Assembly (NCBI GenBank): GCA_037447655.1
Contig: JBBHKE010001781.1
Location: forward strand, 1 to 64,000
DNA: 64,000 nt
Direction: 5' to 3'
DNA from: Zygnema cylindricum
Lineage: Eukaryota > Streptophyta > Zygnematophyceae > Zygnematales > Zygnemataceae
Below the pieces are notes generated by a model. It saw nothing but the letters and a program-made list of their open reading frames with translations, had not been told where the DNA came from and did no database searches. Both the position numbers and the translations under genes were made by a program. The number at the start of each line of letters is the position of its first letter. The first letter of the stretch is position 1. Below are positions 9,346 to 21,748 of the stretch, in pieces.

Positions 9346-10126
9346 ATTTTTGTATCCATGACCTTTCTCAGAACAATAAAAACAAGTAGTAGTAGATGAC
9401 CTATTCTGTCTCTGATTAAACTGATTCTGATTCTGGTTAAATTTACTCCTGTCCTTATTAATCTAATTTCTTTTGTCAAAGTCTGTGGCAAATGCTTCAA
9501 CTTTTCTTTCTCTTTCAAGGAGTTTAGTATTAGTCTCTTCCTCCAATATAAAATTATACGCTGACTGAAATGACCAGCTAGCTTTATCATGATTCTTTAA
9601 TTGAACAGACACACCCTTCATGCTACTAGGGAGACCTCTAATAAGCAGAGCTGCTTGTTGAAACTTAAGAAATGACCCCCCAGCAGAAGAGTGAGCATCA
9701 ATGAGGGCACAAAAATTGTCACAATACTCGACCATAGTTCCCTTGAGTGTTTGTATCCCTAAATTTTTCCAGCCACCAGCAGCTCTTCCGAACATTTGCT
9801 TTCTCCAAAGGAGATTTTAGTGATGTCCAAATCTCACTCGCCTTCTTCATTTTCAGTCGAGACATGACCAAATTTTCTGAAATACAAAAAACCCGATTGT
9901 TTGTTGCCATTGAATTAATTTTCGCCCAACATGGATCTGTTTCATCAAGGGAACCATCCAAGACCCCCAATAAGTCAACAGTTTCAAACAACGATTCAAC
10001 CATCGCCGCCCAGTAAGCATACTTTTGGCCATTGAAGATAAGAATTCTTGACAAAAGGCCCATAACCTGATGTTTTACTACCACCGTTGCAAGAGGAGGA
10101 CTAGCATTAGTAGTGGAAGTCGACAT
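9346..10126 (-). pseudogene. gag pseudogene of element F
   Basis: The frame opens MSTSTTNASPPLATVVVKHQ inside the LTR and continues VMGLLSRILIFNGQKYAYW through the primer-binding site, then LLGVLDGSLDETDPCWAK. Near 9,790 it shifts frame to GRAAGGWKNLGIQTLKGTMV and continues through LLIRGLPSSMKG and the UBN2-like Gag middle to about 9,463. The knuckle begins CFYCSEKGHGYKN near 9,350-9,390 but the fourth ligand Cys is lost, because the sequence then leaves Gag. It is inactive and truncated before protease. It is most similar to element B's gag start. Confidence 0.8.
10057..10067 (-). other. primer-binding site of element F
   Basis: GGTTATGGGCC on the minus strand directly follows the LTR end CATCA, giving the cleanest LTR/primer-site border in the left block. 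Confidence 0.8.
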
Positions 10127-11086
10127 GAAAAACAACAGAAACTATCAAAGTACCTACTCAACAGCCAATTTTAAACTGACACAAAATATGACTCAGATAA
10201 CCAATATGCCTCAAATTTACCACATTGATAAAAAATACATTAAAATGACAATTCCTAAAATTTCAGCCCAAATGACTAGGTAAACCATAAGATATGATGT
10301 CTAGACGTTTCCTAAAAACTGCTCTTAGAAAATCATATTCCCAGTACTGCAATATACAAAATTGGCTAAGTCCTAAGTTATATACTTACAGTGTGTATCT
10401 ACTGATCTACACTTATATGGTTAACCGTTACTACGGTTTTTATCGTGACTAACGACAGAGCATCCTACCTGTACGTCACTAAACCTCAAAACCCTAATTA
10501 TTACTTTTTTAAAACCTGATTAATCTAACACTATTTTTTATTACACTAAACTACAAAACAATGCTATTCAGATATTGAACCGTACACAAAACATTCGAAC
10601 CGTACACAAAACGTTCCAAATGCTTAGTCAGCGATAGTCGCAAAAGTCCAACCGAATGTGATCGTGTAGTACGAAGCACCTGAGTGCTTCGTCACTTGTG
10701 GTCCCACGCGAATCACGCTTGTGGTCCCTCGTGAATCACGCTTGTGGTCCCTGGTGAATCGCGTCTGTTGGAATAATTCAATCAACGATAGTACCGTCCA
10801 ACAATACCATTTATTTCTGGAATATCCAGTTCAGAAACCGTTTGTCCGACCATGTGAATCAAATCGTCAACTACGTGACGCGTGTGGCTCACAATCGACG
10901 CCACTCCGAAAAATCCTGTATACATTATTTTGCCGACACGTGTCCCTGTAAAAGTACAATACACTCTACTTTACTTTTTGTTACTGTAACGCTAATTAAG
11001 GTAAGTATTACAATAGACTACTTAGAAAAATATTCTAAGTTATTTTTACCCCTACTTACTAAAATAAAGATTTATAAATTAAAACA
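10068..11086 (-). repeat. LTR3, 5' LTR of element F
   Basis: About 1,019 bp, TGATG to AAAACA in + orientation. It carries the same 8-bp hairpin as LTR2 (10,672-10,691) and three 23-bp repeats (10,695-10,763). The distal end (TACTTAGAAAAATATTCTAA) matches LTR4's end. The next bases, CAATAGTGGTAAC, are satellite, so CAATA may be one half of the target duplication. Confidence 0.8.
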
Positions 11087-13903
11087 CAATAGTGGTAACA
11101 AACTCTTTATATTGTTAACGCTCACAAAAATATTTTAAAATGACCTTAAACCATATTTTTTACACAAATTTGAGATTGCGGTAATAAAGATAATTGTAAC
11201 AAACAACGTTTATTGTTCTACGTCACAAAAAGAGGTAAATTTAACTCTGAACCATGTTTATAACACAAGTTTGTGTTTGGGCTAACAACAATACTGCTAT
11301 CAAACACTTTACATTGTTAACGCTCACAAAAATAGTTAAAAAAACCCTAAACCATGTTTCTAACACAAATTTGAGTTTGCGCTAACAAAGATATTTGTAA
11401 AAACCAACGTTTATTGTTCGCGTCACAAAAAAAGGTAAAATATACTCCAAACCATGTCTATAACACAAGTTTGTGTTTTCACTAAAAACAACAGTGGTAA
11501 AATACTCTTTATATTGTTAACGCTTACAAAAATAGTTACAAAAAACCCTAAACCATGTTTCTAACACAAATTTGAGTTTACGCTAACAAACATATTTGTA
11601 ACAAATATCGTTTATTGTTCGCGGTCACAAAAAGAAGTAAAATAAACTCAAGACCATGATTATAACACAAGTTTGTGTTTGCGCTAACAATAATAGTCGT
11701 AAAACACTCTTTATATTGTTACCGCTCACAAAAACAGTTAAAAAAAACCCTAAACCATGTTTCTAACACAAATTTGAGTTTGTGCTTACAAAGATATTTG
11801 TAACAAACAACGTTTATTGTCAGGGGTCATAAATAAAGGTAAAATAAACTCCAAACAATATTTATAACACAAGTTTGTGCTTACGCTAACAACGATTGTG
11901 GTAAGAAACTCTTTATATTGTTAACTCTCACAAAAGTGATTTAAAAAAACTGTAAACTATGTTTCTAACACAAATTTGAGTTTTCACTAACAAAGATATT
12001 TGTAACAAACAACGTATAGTGTTCCCTATCATAAAAAGATGTAAAATAAACTGTGAACCATGCTTATAACGCAAGTTTGTGTTTGCGCTACTATCAATAG
12101 TTGTAACAAACTATTTATGTTGTTAACTCTTACAATTTTTTTTTTAGAAACCCTAAACCATGTTTATCACGCAAATTTGAGTTTGCGCTTACAAAGAAAT
12201 TTGTAAAAACCAACATTTATTGTTCGCGTAACTTAAAGAGGTATAATATACTCCGAACCATGTCTATGACACAAGTTTGTGTTTGTGCTAACAACTATAG
12301 TGGAAATAAACACTTTATAATGTTAACGCTCACAAAAATATTAAAAAAAAACCCTAAACTATGTTTCTAACACAAATTTTAGTTTGCGCTAACAAAGATA
12401 TTTGTAGCAAACAACGTTTAATGTTTGCGGTCACACAAAGAGGTAAAATAAACTCCGAACCATCTTTATAACACAAGTTTGTGTTTCTGCTAACAACAAT
12501 AGTTGTAACAAACACTTTATTTTGTTAACCCTCACAAAAATAATTGAAAGAAACCCTAAACCTTGTTTCTAACACAAATTTGAGTTTGCGTTGACAAAGA
12601 TATTTGTAACAAACAACGTTCATTGTTCGCGGTCACAAAAAGAGGTAAAATAAATTTCGAACCATGTTAATAACATCTTTATAACACAAGTTTGTCTTTG
12701 CCCTAACAACAATAGTGCTAACAAACTCTTTATATTGTTAACGCTCACAAAAATAGTTAAAAAAAACACTAAACTACGTTTTTAACACAAATTTGAGTTT
12801 ACGCTAACAAAGATATTTGTAACAAACAACTTTTATTGTTCGCAGTCACATTAGAGGTAAAATAAACTCTTAACCATGTTTATAACACAAGAATGTGTTT
12901 GCGCTAACAACAATAGTGCTAACAAACTCTTTATATTGTTAACGCTCACAAAAATAGTTAAAAAAAACACTAAACTACGTTTTTAACACAAATTTGAGTT
13001 TACGCTAACAAAGATATTTGTAACAAACAACTTTTATTGTTCGCAGTCACATTAGAGGTAAAATAAACTCTTAACCATGTTTATAACACAAGAATGTGTT
13101 TGCGCTAACAACAATAGTGGAAATAAAAACTTTATAATGTTAACACTTACAAAAATATATAAAAAAAACCCTAAACCATGATTCTAACACAAATTTGAGT
13201 TTGCACTAACAAAGATATTTGTAACAAACAACATTTAATGTTTGCGGTCACACAATGAGGTAAAATAAACTCTGAACCATCTTTATAACACAAGTTTGTG
13301 TTTTTGCTAACAATAATAGTGGTAAAAAACACTTTATTTTGTTAATCCTCACAAAAATAGTTGAAAGAAACCCTAAACCTTGTTTCTAACACAAATTTGA
13401 GTTTGCGTTGATAAAGATCTTTGTAACAAACAACGTTCATTGTTCGCAGTCACATAAAGAGGTAAAATAAACTCCAAACCATGTTTGTAACACAAGATTG
13501 TGTTTACACTAACAACAATAGTGGTAACAAACTCTCTATATTGTTAAGGGTCACAAAAATAACTTAAAAAATCCTTAAACTATGTTTTTAACACCAATTT
13601 GAGTTTGCGCTAACAAAGATTCTTGTAACAACTAACTTTCATTGTCGGGGTCACAAAATTGATAAAATAAACTCCAAACCATGTTTGTAACAAAATATTG
13701 TGTTTACGCAAACAATCATAGTGGTAACATACTCTTTATATTGTTAACGGTCACAAAAATATCTTAAAAAAACCTTAAATCATGTTTTTAACACAAATTT
13801 GAGTTTGCGCTAACAAAGATATTTGTAACGAACAACGTTTATTGTTCGCGGTCACAAAAAAAGGTAAAATAAACTCTGAAACATGTTTAAAACACAAGTT
13901 TGT
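11087..13903. repeat. Dimeric satellite, about 201-bp unit
   Basis: The word ATTGTTAACG recurs at 11,111, 11,312, 11,513 and 11,715, giving a period near 201. Each unit is two related halves of about 100 bp: one with ACACAAATTTGAGTTTGCGC, one with ACACAAGTTTGTGTTTGCGC. About 14 units are present. 12,703-12,919 and 12,904-13,118 are almost identical, a recent one-unit duplication. No coding potential is seen. Confidence 0.9.
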
Positions 13904-16900
13904 TTAAGTTAGGTCACCATTGTTGTTATCGCTAATTGTTTGTATAATTAGATCACAATTCTTGTTAGCGCTAACTATTTCTGTAATTTAGATAACAATT
14001 TTTGTAATCCATAAATGTTTTTTTAATTTAGGTAACAATTCTTGTTACCGCTAACAGTTTGTGTAAGTTAGGTAACAATTCCTGTTAGCGCTAACAGTTT
14101 GTGTAAGTTAGGTAACAATTCTTGTTATAGCTAACAAATTGTGTAAGTTAGGTAACCGTCCTTATTAGCTCTAACAGTTTGTGTAAGTTAGATAACAATT
14201 CCTCTTAGGGCTAACTGTTTCTGTAATTTTAGGTAACAATTCTTATTATCGCTAACTGTTTGTGTAGTTTAGGTAACACATCCTCTCAGTGTAACTGATT
14301 GTGTAATTTAGGTAACAATTCTTGTTATCCCTAACTGTTTGTGTAATTTAGGTAACAATTCTTGTTTTCGCTAACAGTTTGTGTAATTTAGGTCACAATT
14401 CTTGTTATCGCTGACTGTTTGTGTAATTTAGGTAACAATTCTTGTAATCCCTAATTGTTTGTGTAATTTGGGTAACAATTCTTGTTATCATTAAGTGTTT
14501 GTGTAATTAAGGTAAGATTTCTTGTTATCGTTAACTATTTGTATAATTTAGGTAACAATTTTTGTTATCGCTAATTGTTTGTGTAATTTAGATAACAATT
14601 CTTCTTATCGCTAACAGTTTGTGTAATTAAGGTAACAATTCTTGTTATCGCTAATTGTTTGTGTAATTTAGGTGACAATTTTGTTGTCGCTAACAGTTTG
14701 TGTATTTTAGATAACAATTCGTGTTATCGCTAACTGTTTGTGTAATCTAGGTGACAATTCTTGTTATGGCTAACAGTTTGTGTAATTTAGGTCACAATTC
14801 TTGTTATCGCTGACTGTTTGTGTAATTTAGGTAACAATTCTTGTAATCCCTAATTGTTTATGTAATTTGGGTAACAATTCTTGTTATCATTAAGTGTTTG
14901 TGTAATTAAGGTAAGATTTCTTGTTATCGTTAACTATTTGTATAATATAGGTAACAATTTTTCTTATCGCTAACTGTTTGTGTAAATTAGATATTAATTC
15001 TTCTTATCGCTAACAGTTTGTGTAATTAAGGTAACAATTCTTGTTATCGCTAATTGTTTGTGTAATTTAGGTGACAATTTTGTTGTCGCTAACAGTTTGT
15101 GTATTTTAGATAACAATTCGTGTTATCGCTAACTGTTTGTGTAATCTAGGTGACAATTCTTGTTATGGCTAACAGTTTGTGTAATTTAGGTAATAATTCT
15201 TGTTATCGCTAACTGTTTGTGTAATTTAGGTAATAATTATTGTTATCGCTAATTGTTTGTGTATTTTAGGTAACAATTCCAGTTATTGCTAACAGTTTGT
15301 GTAAGTTAGATAACAATTCTTGTTATCGCTAATAGTTTGTGTAAGTAAAATAACAATTCTTGTTATATCTAACTGTTTCTGTAATTTAGGTTACGATTAT
15401 TGTTATCATAAATTAAATGTGAAATTTAGGTAACAATTCCAGTTATCACTAACTGCTTATGTAATTTAGATAACAATTTTGTAATCGCTAATTGTTTATA
15501 TAATTTAGATAATAATTCTTGTTATGGCTAACAGTTTGTGTAAATTAGATAACAATTCCTGTTATCGCTAACAGCTTCTGTAATTAATGCAGCAATTCTT
15601 GTTATCGCTAACTGTTTGTGTAATTTAGGTAACAATTCATGTTATTTCTAACTGTATGTCTAATTTAGGTTACGATTATTGTTATCGCAAATTGTTTGTG
15701 TAATTTAGGTAACAATTCCAGTAATCGCTAATAGTTTGTGTAATTTAGGTAACAATTCTTGTAATAGCTAATAATTTATGTAATTTAGGTAACAATTGTT
15801 GTTATCGCTAACTGTTTCTATAATTTAGGTAACAATTATTATTATTGCTAACAGTTTGTGTAATTTAGGTAACAATTCAGCTTATCAGTAACTGTTTATG
15901 TAATTTAGGTAACAGTTATTGTTATCGCTAATTGTTTGTATAATTTAGATAACTTTTCTTGTTATCATTAACTATTTGTGTATTTTAGGTAACAATTCTT
16001 GTTATCGCTAACTGTTTGTGTAATTTAGGTAACAATTCTTGTTATCGCTAACAGTTTGTGTAAATTAGATAACAATTCCTGTTATCGCTAATAGTTCGTG
16101 TAATTTAGGTAACAATTCCAATTATCGCTAACTCTTTGTGTAGTTTGGGTAACAATTCTTGTTATCGCTAATTGTTTATATTATTTAGATAACAGTTCTT
16201 GTTATCATTAACTGTTTGTGTTATTTAGGTAACAATTCCTGTTATCACTAACTACTTATGTAATTTAGGTAACAATTTTGTTATCGCTAATTGTTTGTAT
16301 AATTTAGATAACTTTTCTTGTTATCATTAACTATTTGTGTAATTTAGGTAACAATTCTTGTTATCGCTAGTTGTTTGTGAAATTTAGGTAACAATTCTTG
16401 TTATCGCTAATTGTTTGTGTTATTTAGGTAACAATTCCTGTTATCACTAACTACTTATGTAATTTAGGTAACAATTTTGTTATCGCTAATTGTTTATATT
16501 ATTTAGATAACAGTTCTTGTTATCATTAACTGTTTGTGTTATTTAGGTAACAATTCTTGTTATCGCTTATAGTTTGTGTAAGTTAGGTAACCAATCATGT
16601 TAGCGTTAACATTTTGTGTAATTTAGATTACATTTCCTATTATCGCTAACTGTTTTTGTAATCAAGGTAACAATTCTTGTTATCGCTAACTGTTTATGAA
16701 ATTTAGGTAACAATTCTTGTTATAGTTAACACTTTGTGTAATTTAGGAAACAATTCCTGTTATCGCTTTTTGTAATTTAGGAATAAATTTATCTTATCGC
16801 TTACTGTTTGTGAAATTTAGGTAACAATTATTGTTATCGCTAACTGTTTTAGGAATTTAGGTAACAATTCTTGTTATCACTACCTGTTTGTGTAATTTTG

Positions 16901-19340
16901 GGTAACAATTCGTGGTATCGCTAATTGTTTGTGTAATTTAGGTACCAATTCCTGTTATCGCTAACAGTTTGTGTAAGTTATATAACAATTTATTTTATCG
17001 CTAAGAGATTGTATAATTTAGGTAACAATTCTTGTTATCGCTAACTGTTTTAGTAATATAGGTAACAATTGCTGTTATCGCTAACTGTTTCTATAATTTA
17101 GGTAAAAAAATTTATTATTGCTAACAGTTTGTGTAATTTAGGTAACAATTAGTGTTATCAGTAACTGTTTGTGTAATTTAGGTAACAATTCCAGTTATCA
17201 CTAATAGTTTGTGTAATTTAGGTAACAATTTTTGTTATCGCTAACTGATTGTGTAATTTAGGTAACGATTCTTGTTATCACTAACTGTTTGTGTAATTTA
17301 GGTAACAATTCTTGTTAGAGATAACAGTTTGTGTAAATTAGATAACAATTCCTGTTATCGCTGACACTTTGTGTAATTAAGGTAACAATTCCTGTTATCG
17401 CTAATAGTTTGTGTAATTTAGGTAACAATTTTTGTTATCGCTAACTGATTGTGTAATTTAGGTAACGATTCTTGTTATCGCTAACTTTTTGTGTAATTTA
17501 GGTAACAATTCTTGTTATCGCTAAAAGTTTGTGTAATTTAGGTAACAATTCTTGTTATAGCTAACTGTTTTTGTAATTTAGGTAATAATTCTTGTTATCG
17601 CTAATTGTCTCTGTAATTTAGGTAACAATATTTGTTATTGCTAATAGTTTGTGTAATTTAGGTAACAATTATTGTTATCGCTTATTGTTTGTGTAATTTA
17701 GGTAACAATTCCTATTCTCGCTAATAGTTTGTGTAATTTAGGTAACAATTCTTGTTATCGCTACCTGTTTGTGTAATTTAGGTAACAATTTGTGTTATCG
17801 CTAACTTTTTGTGTAATTTAGGTAACAATTCTTCTTATCCCTAATATTTTGTGTAATTTAGGTAACAATTCTTGTTATCGCTAATAGTCTGTGTAATTTA
17901 GGTGACAGTTCATGTTAGCGCAAATTGTTTGTGTAATTTAGGTAACAATTTTTGGTATCGCTAACAATTTGTGTAATTTAGGTAACAATTCTTCTAATAG
18001 CTTACGATTTGTATAATTTAGGTAACAATTCTTGTTATCGCTAATTGTTTGTGTAATTTAGGTAAAAATTCCTGTTATCGCTAATAGTTTGTGTAATTTT
18101 GGTAACAATTCTTGTTATCGCTAACTGTTTGTGTAATTTAGGTAATAATTCCTGTTATCGCGAATAGTTTGTGTAATTTAGGTAACATTTCTTGTTATTG
18201 TTAATTGTTTGTGTAATGTAGGTAACAATTCCTGTTATCGCTAATAGTTTGTGCAATTAAGGTAACAATTCTTGTTATCGCTAATTGTTTGTGTAATTTA
18301 GGTAAAAATTCCTGTTATCGTTAACTGTTTGTGTAATTTAGGTAAAAATTTGTGTTATCGCTAACAGTTTGTGTAATTTAGGTAACAATTTTTGTTATCG
18401 CTAACTGTTTGTGTAATTTAGGTAACAGTTCTTGTTATCGCTACAGTTTGTTTAATTTAGGTAATTATTTGTGTTATCGCTAAATGTTTGTGTAATTTAG
18501 GTAACAATTCTTGTTATCGCTAATTGTTTGTTTAATTTAGGTAATAATTCCTGTTATCGCTAACAGTTTGTGTAATGTAGGTAAAAATTCCTGTTATCAT
18601 TAATAGTTTGTGTAATTTAGGGAATAATTCTTGTTATCGCTAATTGTTTGTGTAATTTAGGTAACAATTCTTGTTATGGCTAAATTTTTGTGTAATTTAG
18701 GTATTAATTCATTTTAGCGCTAACACTTTGTGTAATTTAGGTAACAATTCTTGTTATCACTAACTGTTTCTGTAATTTAGGTAACAATTTTTGTTATCTA
18801 GTAGTTTGTTTAATTTAGATTACAATTCCTGTAATCGTTAATTATTTTTGTAATTTAGATAACAAATCTTGTTATCGCTAACAAATTGTGTAATTTAGGT
18901 AACAATTCTTGTTATCGCTAATTTTTTGTGTAATTTAGGTATTAATTCTTGTAAGCGCTAATAGTTTGTGTAATTTAGGTAACAATTCCTGTTATCGCTA
19001 GCTTTTTGTGTAATTTTAGGTAACAATTCTTGTTATTGCTAACAGTTTGTGTAATTGAGGTAACAATTCTGTTATCGCTAAGTGTTTGTGTAATTTAGGT
19101 GACAATTCTTGTTATCGTTAATTGTTTGTGTAATTTAGGTAAAAATTCTTTTTATCCTTAACAGTTTTTGTAATTTAGATTACAATTCCTGTTATCGCTA
19201 ACTGTTTCTGTAATTTAGGTAACAATTCTTGTTATAGCTAATAGTTTGTGTAATTTAGGTAACAATTCTTGTTATCGCTAACTGTTTGTGTAACTTAGCT
19301 AACAATTATTGTTATCGCTAAATTTTTGTGTAAATATGGT
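13904..19340. repeat. 40-bp satellite array, part 1
   Basis: The monomer can be written TAACAATTCTTGTTATCGCT followed by AATAGTTTGTGTAATTTAGG. Phase repeats every two 60-base lines. The first monomers (to about 14,230) are an older-looking variant with AAGTTAGG and GTTAGCGCTAAC. A block of about 399 bp at 14,391 is repeated at 14,790. Because 40 is not a multiple of 3, open frames here are incidental. Confidence 0.95.
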
Positions 19341-20320
19341 TGTTGTTCATAGCCTATTTTAGCCATTGATTACTCACGGAAACACCCACAGACTACCTCA
19401 AAAATAGTTGTGTTTCAGACAGCATAGATTACTCCTTAATAAACAAAATCATGTCAAACTGCACCAACGTGTAGTATACCATATAGAGTGTAATCTCTGA
19501 AAGTGATAGCCATATCCACCAATGCATTTTGAAGATATAAGCTCTAGAGTTTCCCAAAAATAGCTAAGAGTTTCACAAACTAACCACTTAGATTGTTCAC
19601 AGAAACTTACAAGGATTTTGGAATAAAATGAAACTTCACACGCATATAGATTTTATATCATAGAGTAATTGCAACAAGTTTCACATGAAAGCACCAAACA
19701 AAGTAATCACACCAATAGGTCAAAGATGCAGAAATCAGTCTGCCATTGCTTTGATAAACGTGACTGCGATTCATAAAATAATTTAAGTCCTGCAAGTTAT
19801 ACTCAGACTACTGAATGTTCGGAGGCATACTAGAGGTACTGTATCTACTCTAATAAACTAATTAACCAAAAGGACAAACCTATGTTGTACAGACTACTTA
19901 CACCGCAATCTTCGTATGTCAGAAACCAAGCTACTGCTAAGCAACTACTAAACAACCACTACCATACAATCATCATTACTCGAAATCTATCCTAGTCATA
20001 TTATCAGCAGCTGCGCTAGCTGCGCTGGCTACGCTTTTCCGTACGGATCATACAAATAGCCGCAGCTGCGTTGACTTAACTGCGTCGTACCGGTGACGCC
20101 TATTTCAACATTCCGTTTCTTTACATCAGATAGCTTCGCTATCCGCCGTCCATTTGTGACAGCGTGTTCACACCACTCAATGAGTCTTTTACGTCACTTT
20201 AATTATATCAATCTGTTCGCTCCCCTAATCCGTGAATCTATTCAAACCTCCATATTAAATCGAATAACCAGTTACGAGCGAACTGTCTCGTACGCACGAA
20301 ACTGACTTTTCAAAACAACA
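19341..20320 (-). repeat. LTR5b, full-length LTR of the composite
   Basis: About 980 bp from TGTTGTTC to CAACA, with the same TGTTGTTC start as LTR4. It follows satellite directly. The GC-rich part (19,990-20,100) has CAGCAGCTGCGCTAGCTGCG and CGCAGCTGCG. A purine tract follows on the minus strand (TTTTCGAGGGAG, 20,321-20,332). Confidence 0.75.
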
Positions 20321-20361
20321 CTCCCTCGAAAATTTAGTTTTGTGCACCCTAAGAAAAATAT

Positions 20362-20562
20362 GCAGCGTGTAATGCTATGTTGCTACGATGCGCTAGTTTG
20401 ACATCGCAGCGGAGTATGAATACAGAGTGCTGCGTGTACTGCTATGCTGCTACGCTACGCTAGTTGGACATCAGAGCGCAGTATGAATACAAAGTGCACA
20501 ATGTATTGTTATGGTGCCATGTTGCGCTAATTCGACAACGCAGTCCGAGCTGCTTCTCTTTT
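20362..20562. repeat. 67-bp tandem repeat, three copies
   Basis: Units start at 20,362, 20,429 and 20,496 with exact 67-bp spacing; the third is the most diverged. Two related units lie at 7,303-7,436. Confidence 0.75.
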
Positions 20563-21408
20563 TCACCCTTAACTTCCTCCTCATAGCCTCATCTACTGAG
20601 ACTAAAGCTTTCAAATTCTACACTCCCCTAAAGCTTTAGACTCATTAGTCTATGCTGTATGCAAATATTTCCACTCCAATGGATAAACAAAAGAATAATA
20701 AAAAAAATATTTTAATATTCAAAATTCTTTATTAACCTCACTGTTCATGATACAAGAATTTGAGCAAAAACAACACATCACCAGTGCTTTGCCGACGTCG
20801 CCATTGCTCCTGCTACCCTCTGCCATTTCCCATTCGCTCCTGCCTTCTTGCAAAAAGTGTCTTGTAATAGCTCCCATTACGCCATAAATGCATAACCCCT
20901 GAATATTTAGTTGCGTGCACCTAGAATTGAATAATCAGCATATGTGTCATGCGTCACCACTCCTTTCGCTGCGCCGCTATGCTGCTTCGCTGATCGCGAC
21001 GCGAACTTCTTCCGATGATTCTCCACTGCTTTCGATGTGCTGTGCCATGTCTCCCGAAATTTTCCTTCCGGAACAAGTCATTGTTTCCACTACCTCCTTT
21101 GTCTTCAACTAGGAAGAATACAAATCTAAAATCCTACCAAAAACAGAACGAATGTCAAACGAAGTTGTCTTTATAAGACATGCATGTAATATAAGTTTTC
21201 CAAAGTTATGATTTCTCTAAATTCACATTCTTAAAAAAAAATGTCCTCCAGAAAATCATTTCTCTCGCTCTCTTATCTTGATCACTTTCTGAGCATGTTT
21301 TCTTCTACCCTTGATCCTTTGAATATTACATCTTCTTTTTGTTTTCTTCATGATTTTTTGTCTTGTTTGAAAGTTAACATTTCTATTACTTTTTTCAATC
21401 CCACAAAC

Positions 21409-21681
21409 TTATTTTCTCACTCCAATTTTCTGAACAGTTTTTCTTTGTTTTTCTCCTAGTTCACCAATTTTCACGACCACCTTACTTCTAGTTTTTGCTT
21501 CTAATTGTCCATCTCTTCTTTCAACTCCTCTTGCTTTAGTTAACAAACTTTCTAGTAAACAATTTTCACTCACAAATTTGTCATCTGATAAGGTCACAGA
21601 AATCGTGTCCATCTCTCTTTCGTCCTTCACCACACTATGTTCGGTGACATAACTCCTTCCACCAATTTCCACATTATACAC
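21409..21681 (-). pseudogene. Unrecognised charged protein remnant, composite copy 2
   Basis: The 90-codon stretch reads YNVEIGGRSYVTEHSV near its start, then TISVTLSDDKFVSENC, ARGVERRDGQLEAKT and GELGEKQRKTVQKIGVRK before a stop. It aligns without gaps to 8,760-9,101 over about 65 residues, with mostly conservative changes. The frame is open further upstream toward the N gap (EKKVEENEIINKTG), so the true N-terminus is unknown. The basic tail of copy 1 is interrupted by stops here. No known domain is recognised. Confidence 0.4.
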
Positions 21682-21748
21682 CCCATTCCTAATTCCAGTT
21701 TTGTTAATGATTTCGTTCTCCTCAACTTTCTTCTCTACCTGTTAATCT

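Larger units (their letters stand above)
9346..11086 (-). mobile_element. Element F: copia 5' LTR and gag, 3'-truncated
   Basis: 5' LTR (LTR3), primer-binding site and gag to the zinc knuckle are present on the minus strand. The rest of the element is absent, replaced at about 9,345 by the composite. Its outer LTR end touches the dimeric satellite at 11,087, so the insertion was probably into satellite DNA. Confidence 0.75.
19341..21748 (-). mobile_element. Composite LTR element, copy 2, inserted in the satellite
   Basis: LTR (19,341-20,320) plus internal region up to the assembly gap. It parallels 6,419-9,101 in LTR, 67-bp repeats, fossil LTR end and unknown frame, so the composite structure existed before the two copies separated. 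The far end is lost in the N run, so a target duplication cannot be tested. Confidence 0.65.
20321..21748 (-). other. Internal region of composite copy 2
   Basis: It contains the purine tract, three 67-bp repeats, the fossil LTR end (20,570-20,622) with its own purine tract, a repeat of the post-LTR words ATTTAGTTGCGTGCACC near 20,908, and the unknown charged frame. No copia pol motif is visible. The sequence is cut by the N gap at 21,749. Confidence 0.55.

Noticed and set aside
3965-11086. LTR4 and LTR3 as the two LTRs of one full element spanning 3,965-11,086
   Set aside because: They match only near their distal ends, LTR3 is instead the same subfamily as LTR2, and the interior lacks integrase and joins unrelated pieces.
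13904-19340. CRISPR array
   Set aside because: The whole 40-bp unit is repeated with scattered substitutions; there is no constant-repeat and unique-spacer pattern, and the context is eukaryotic.
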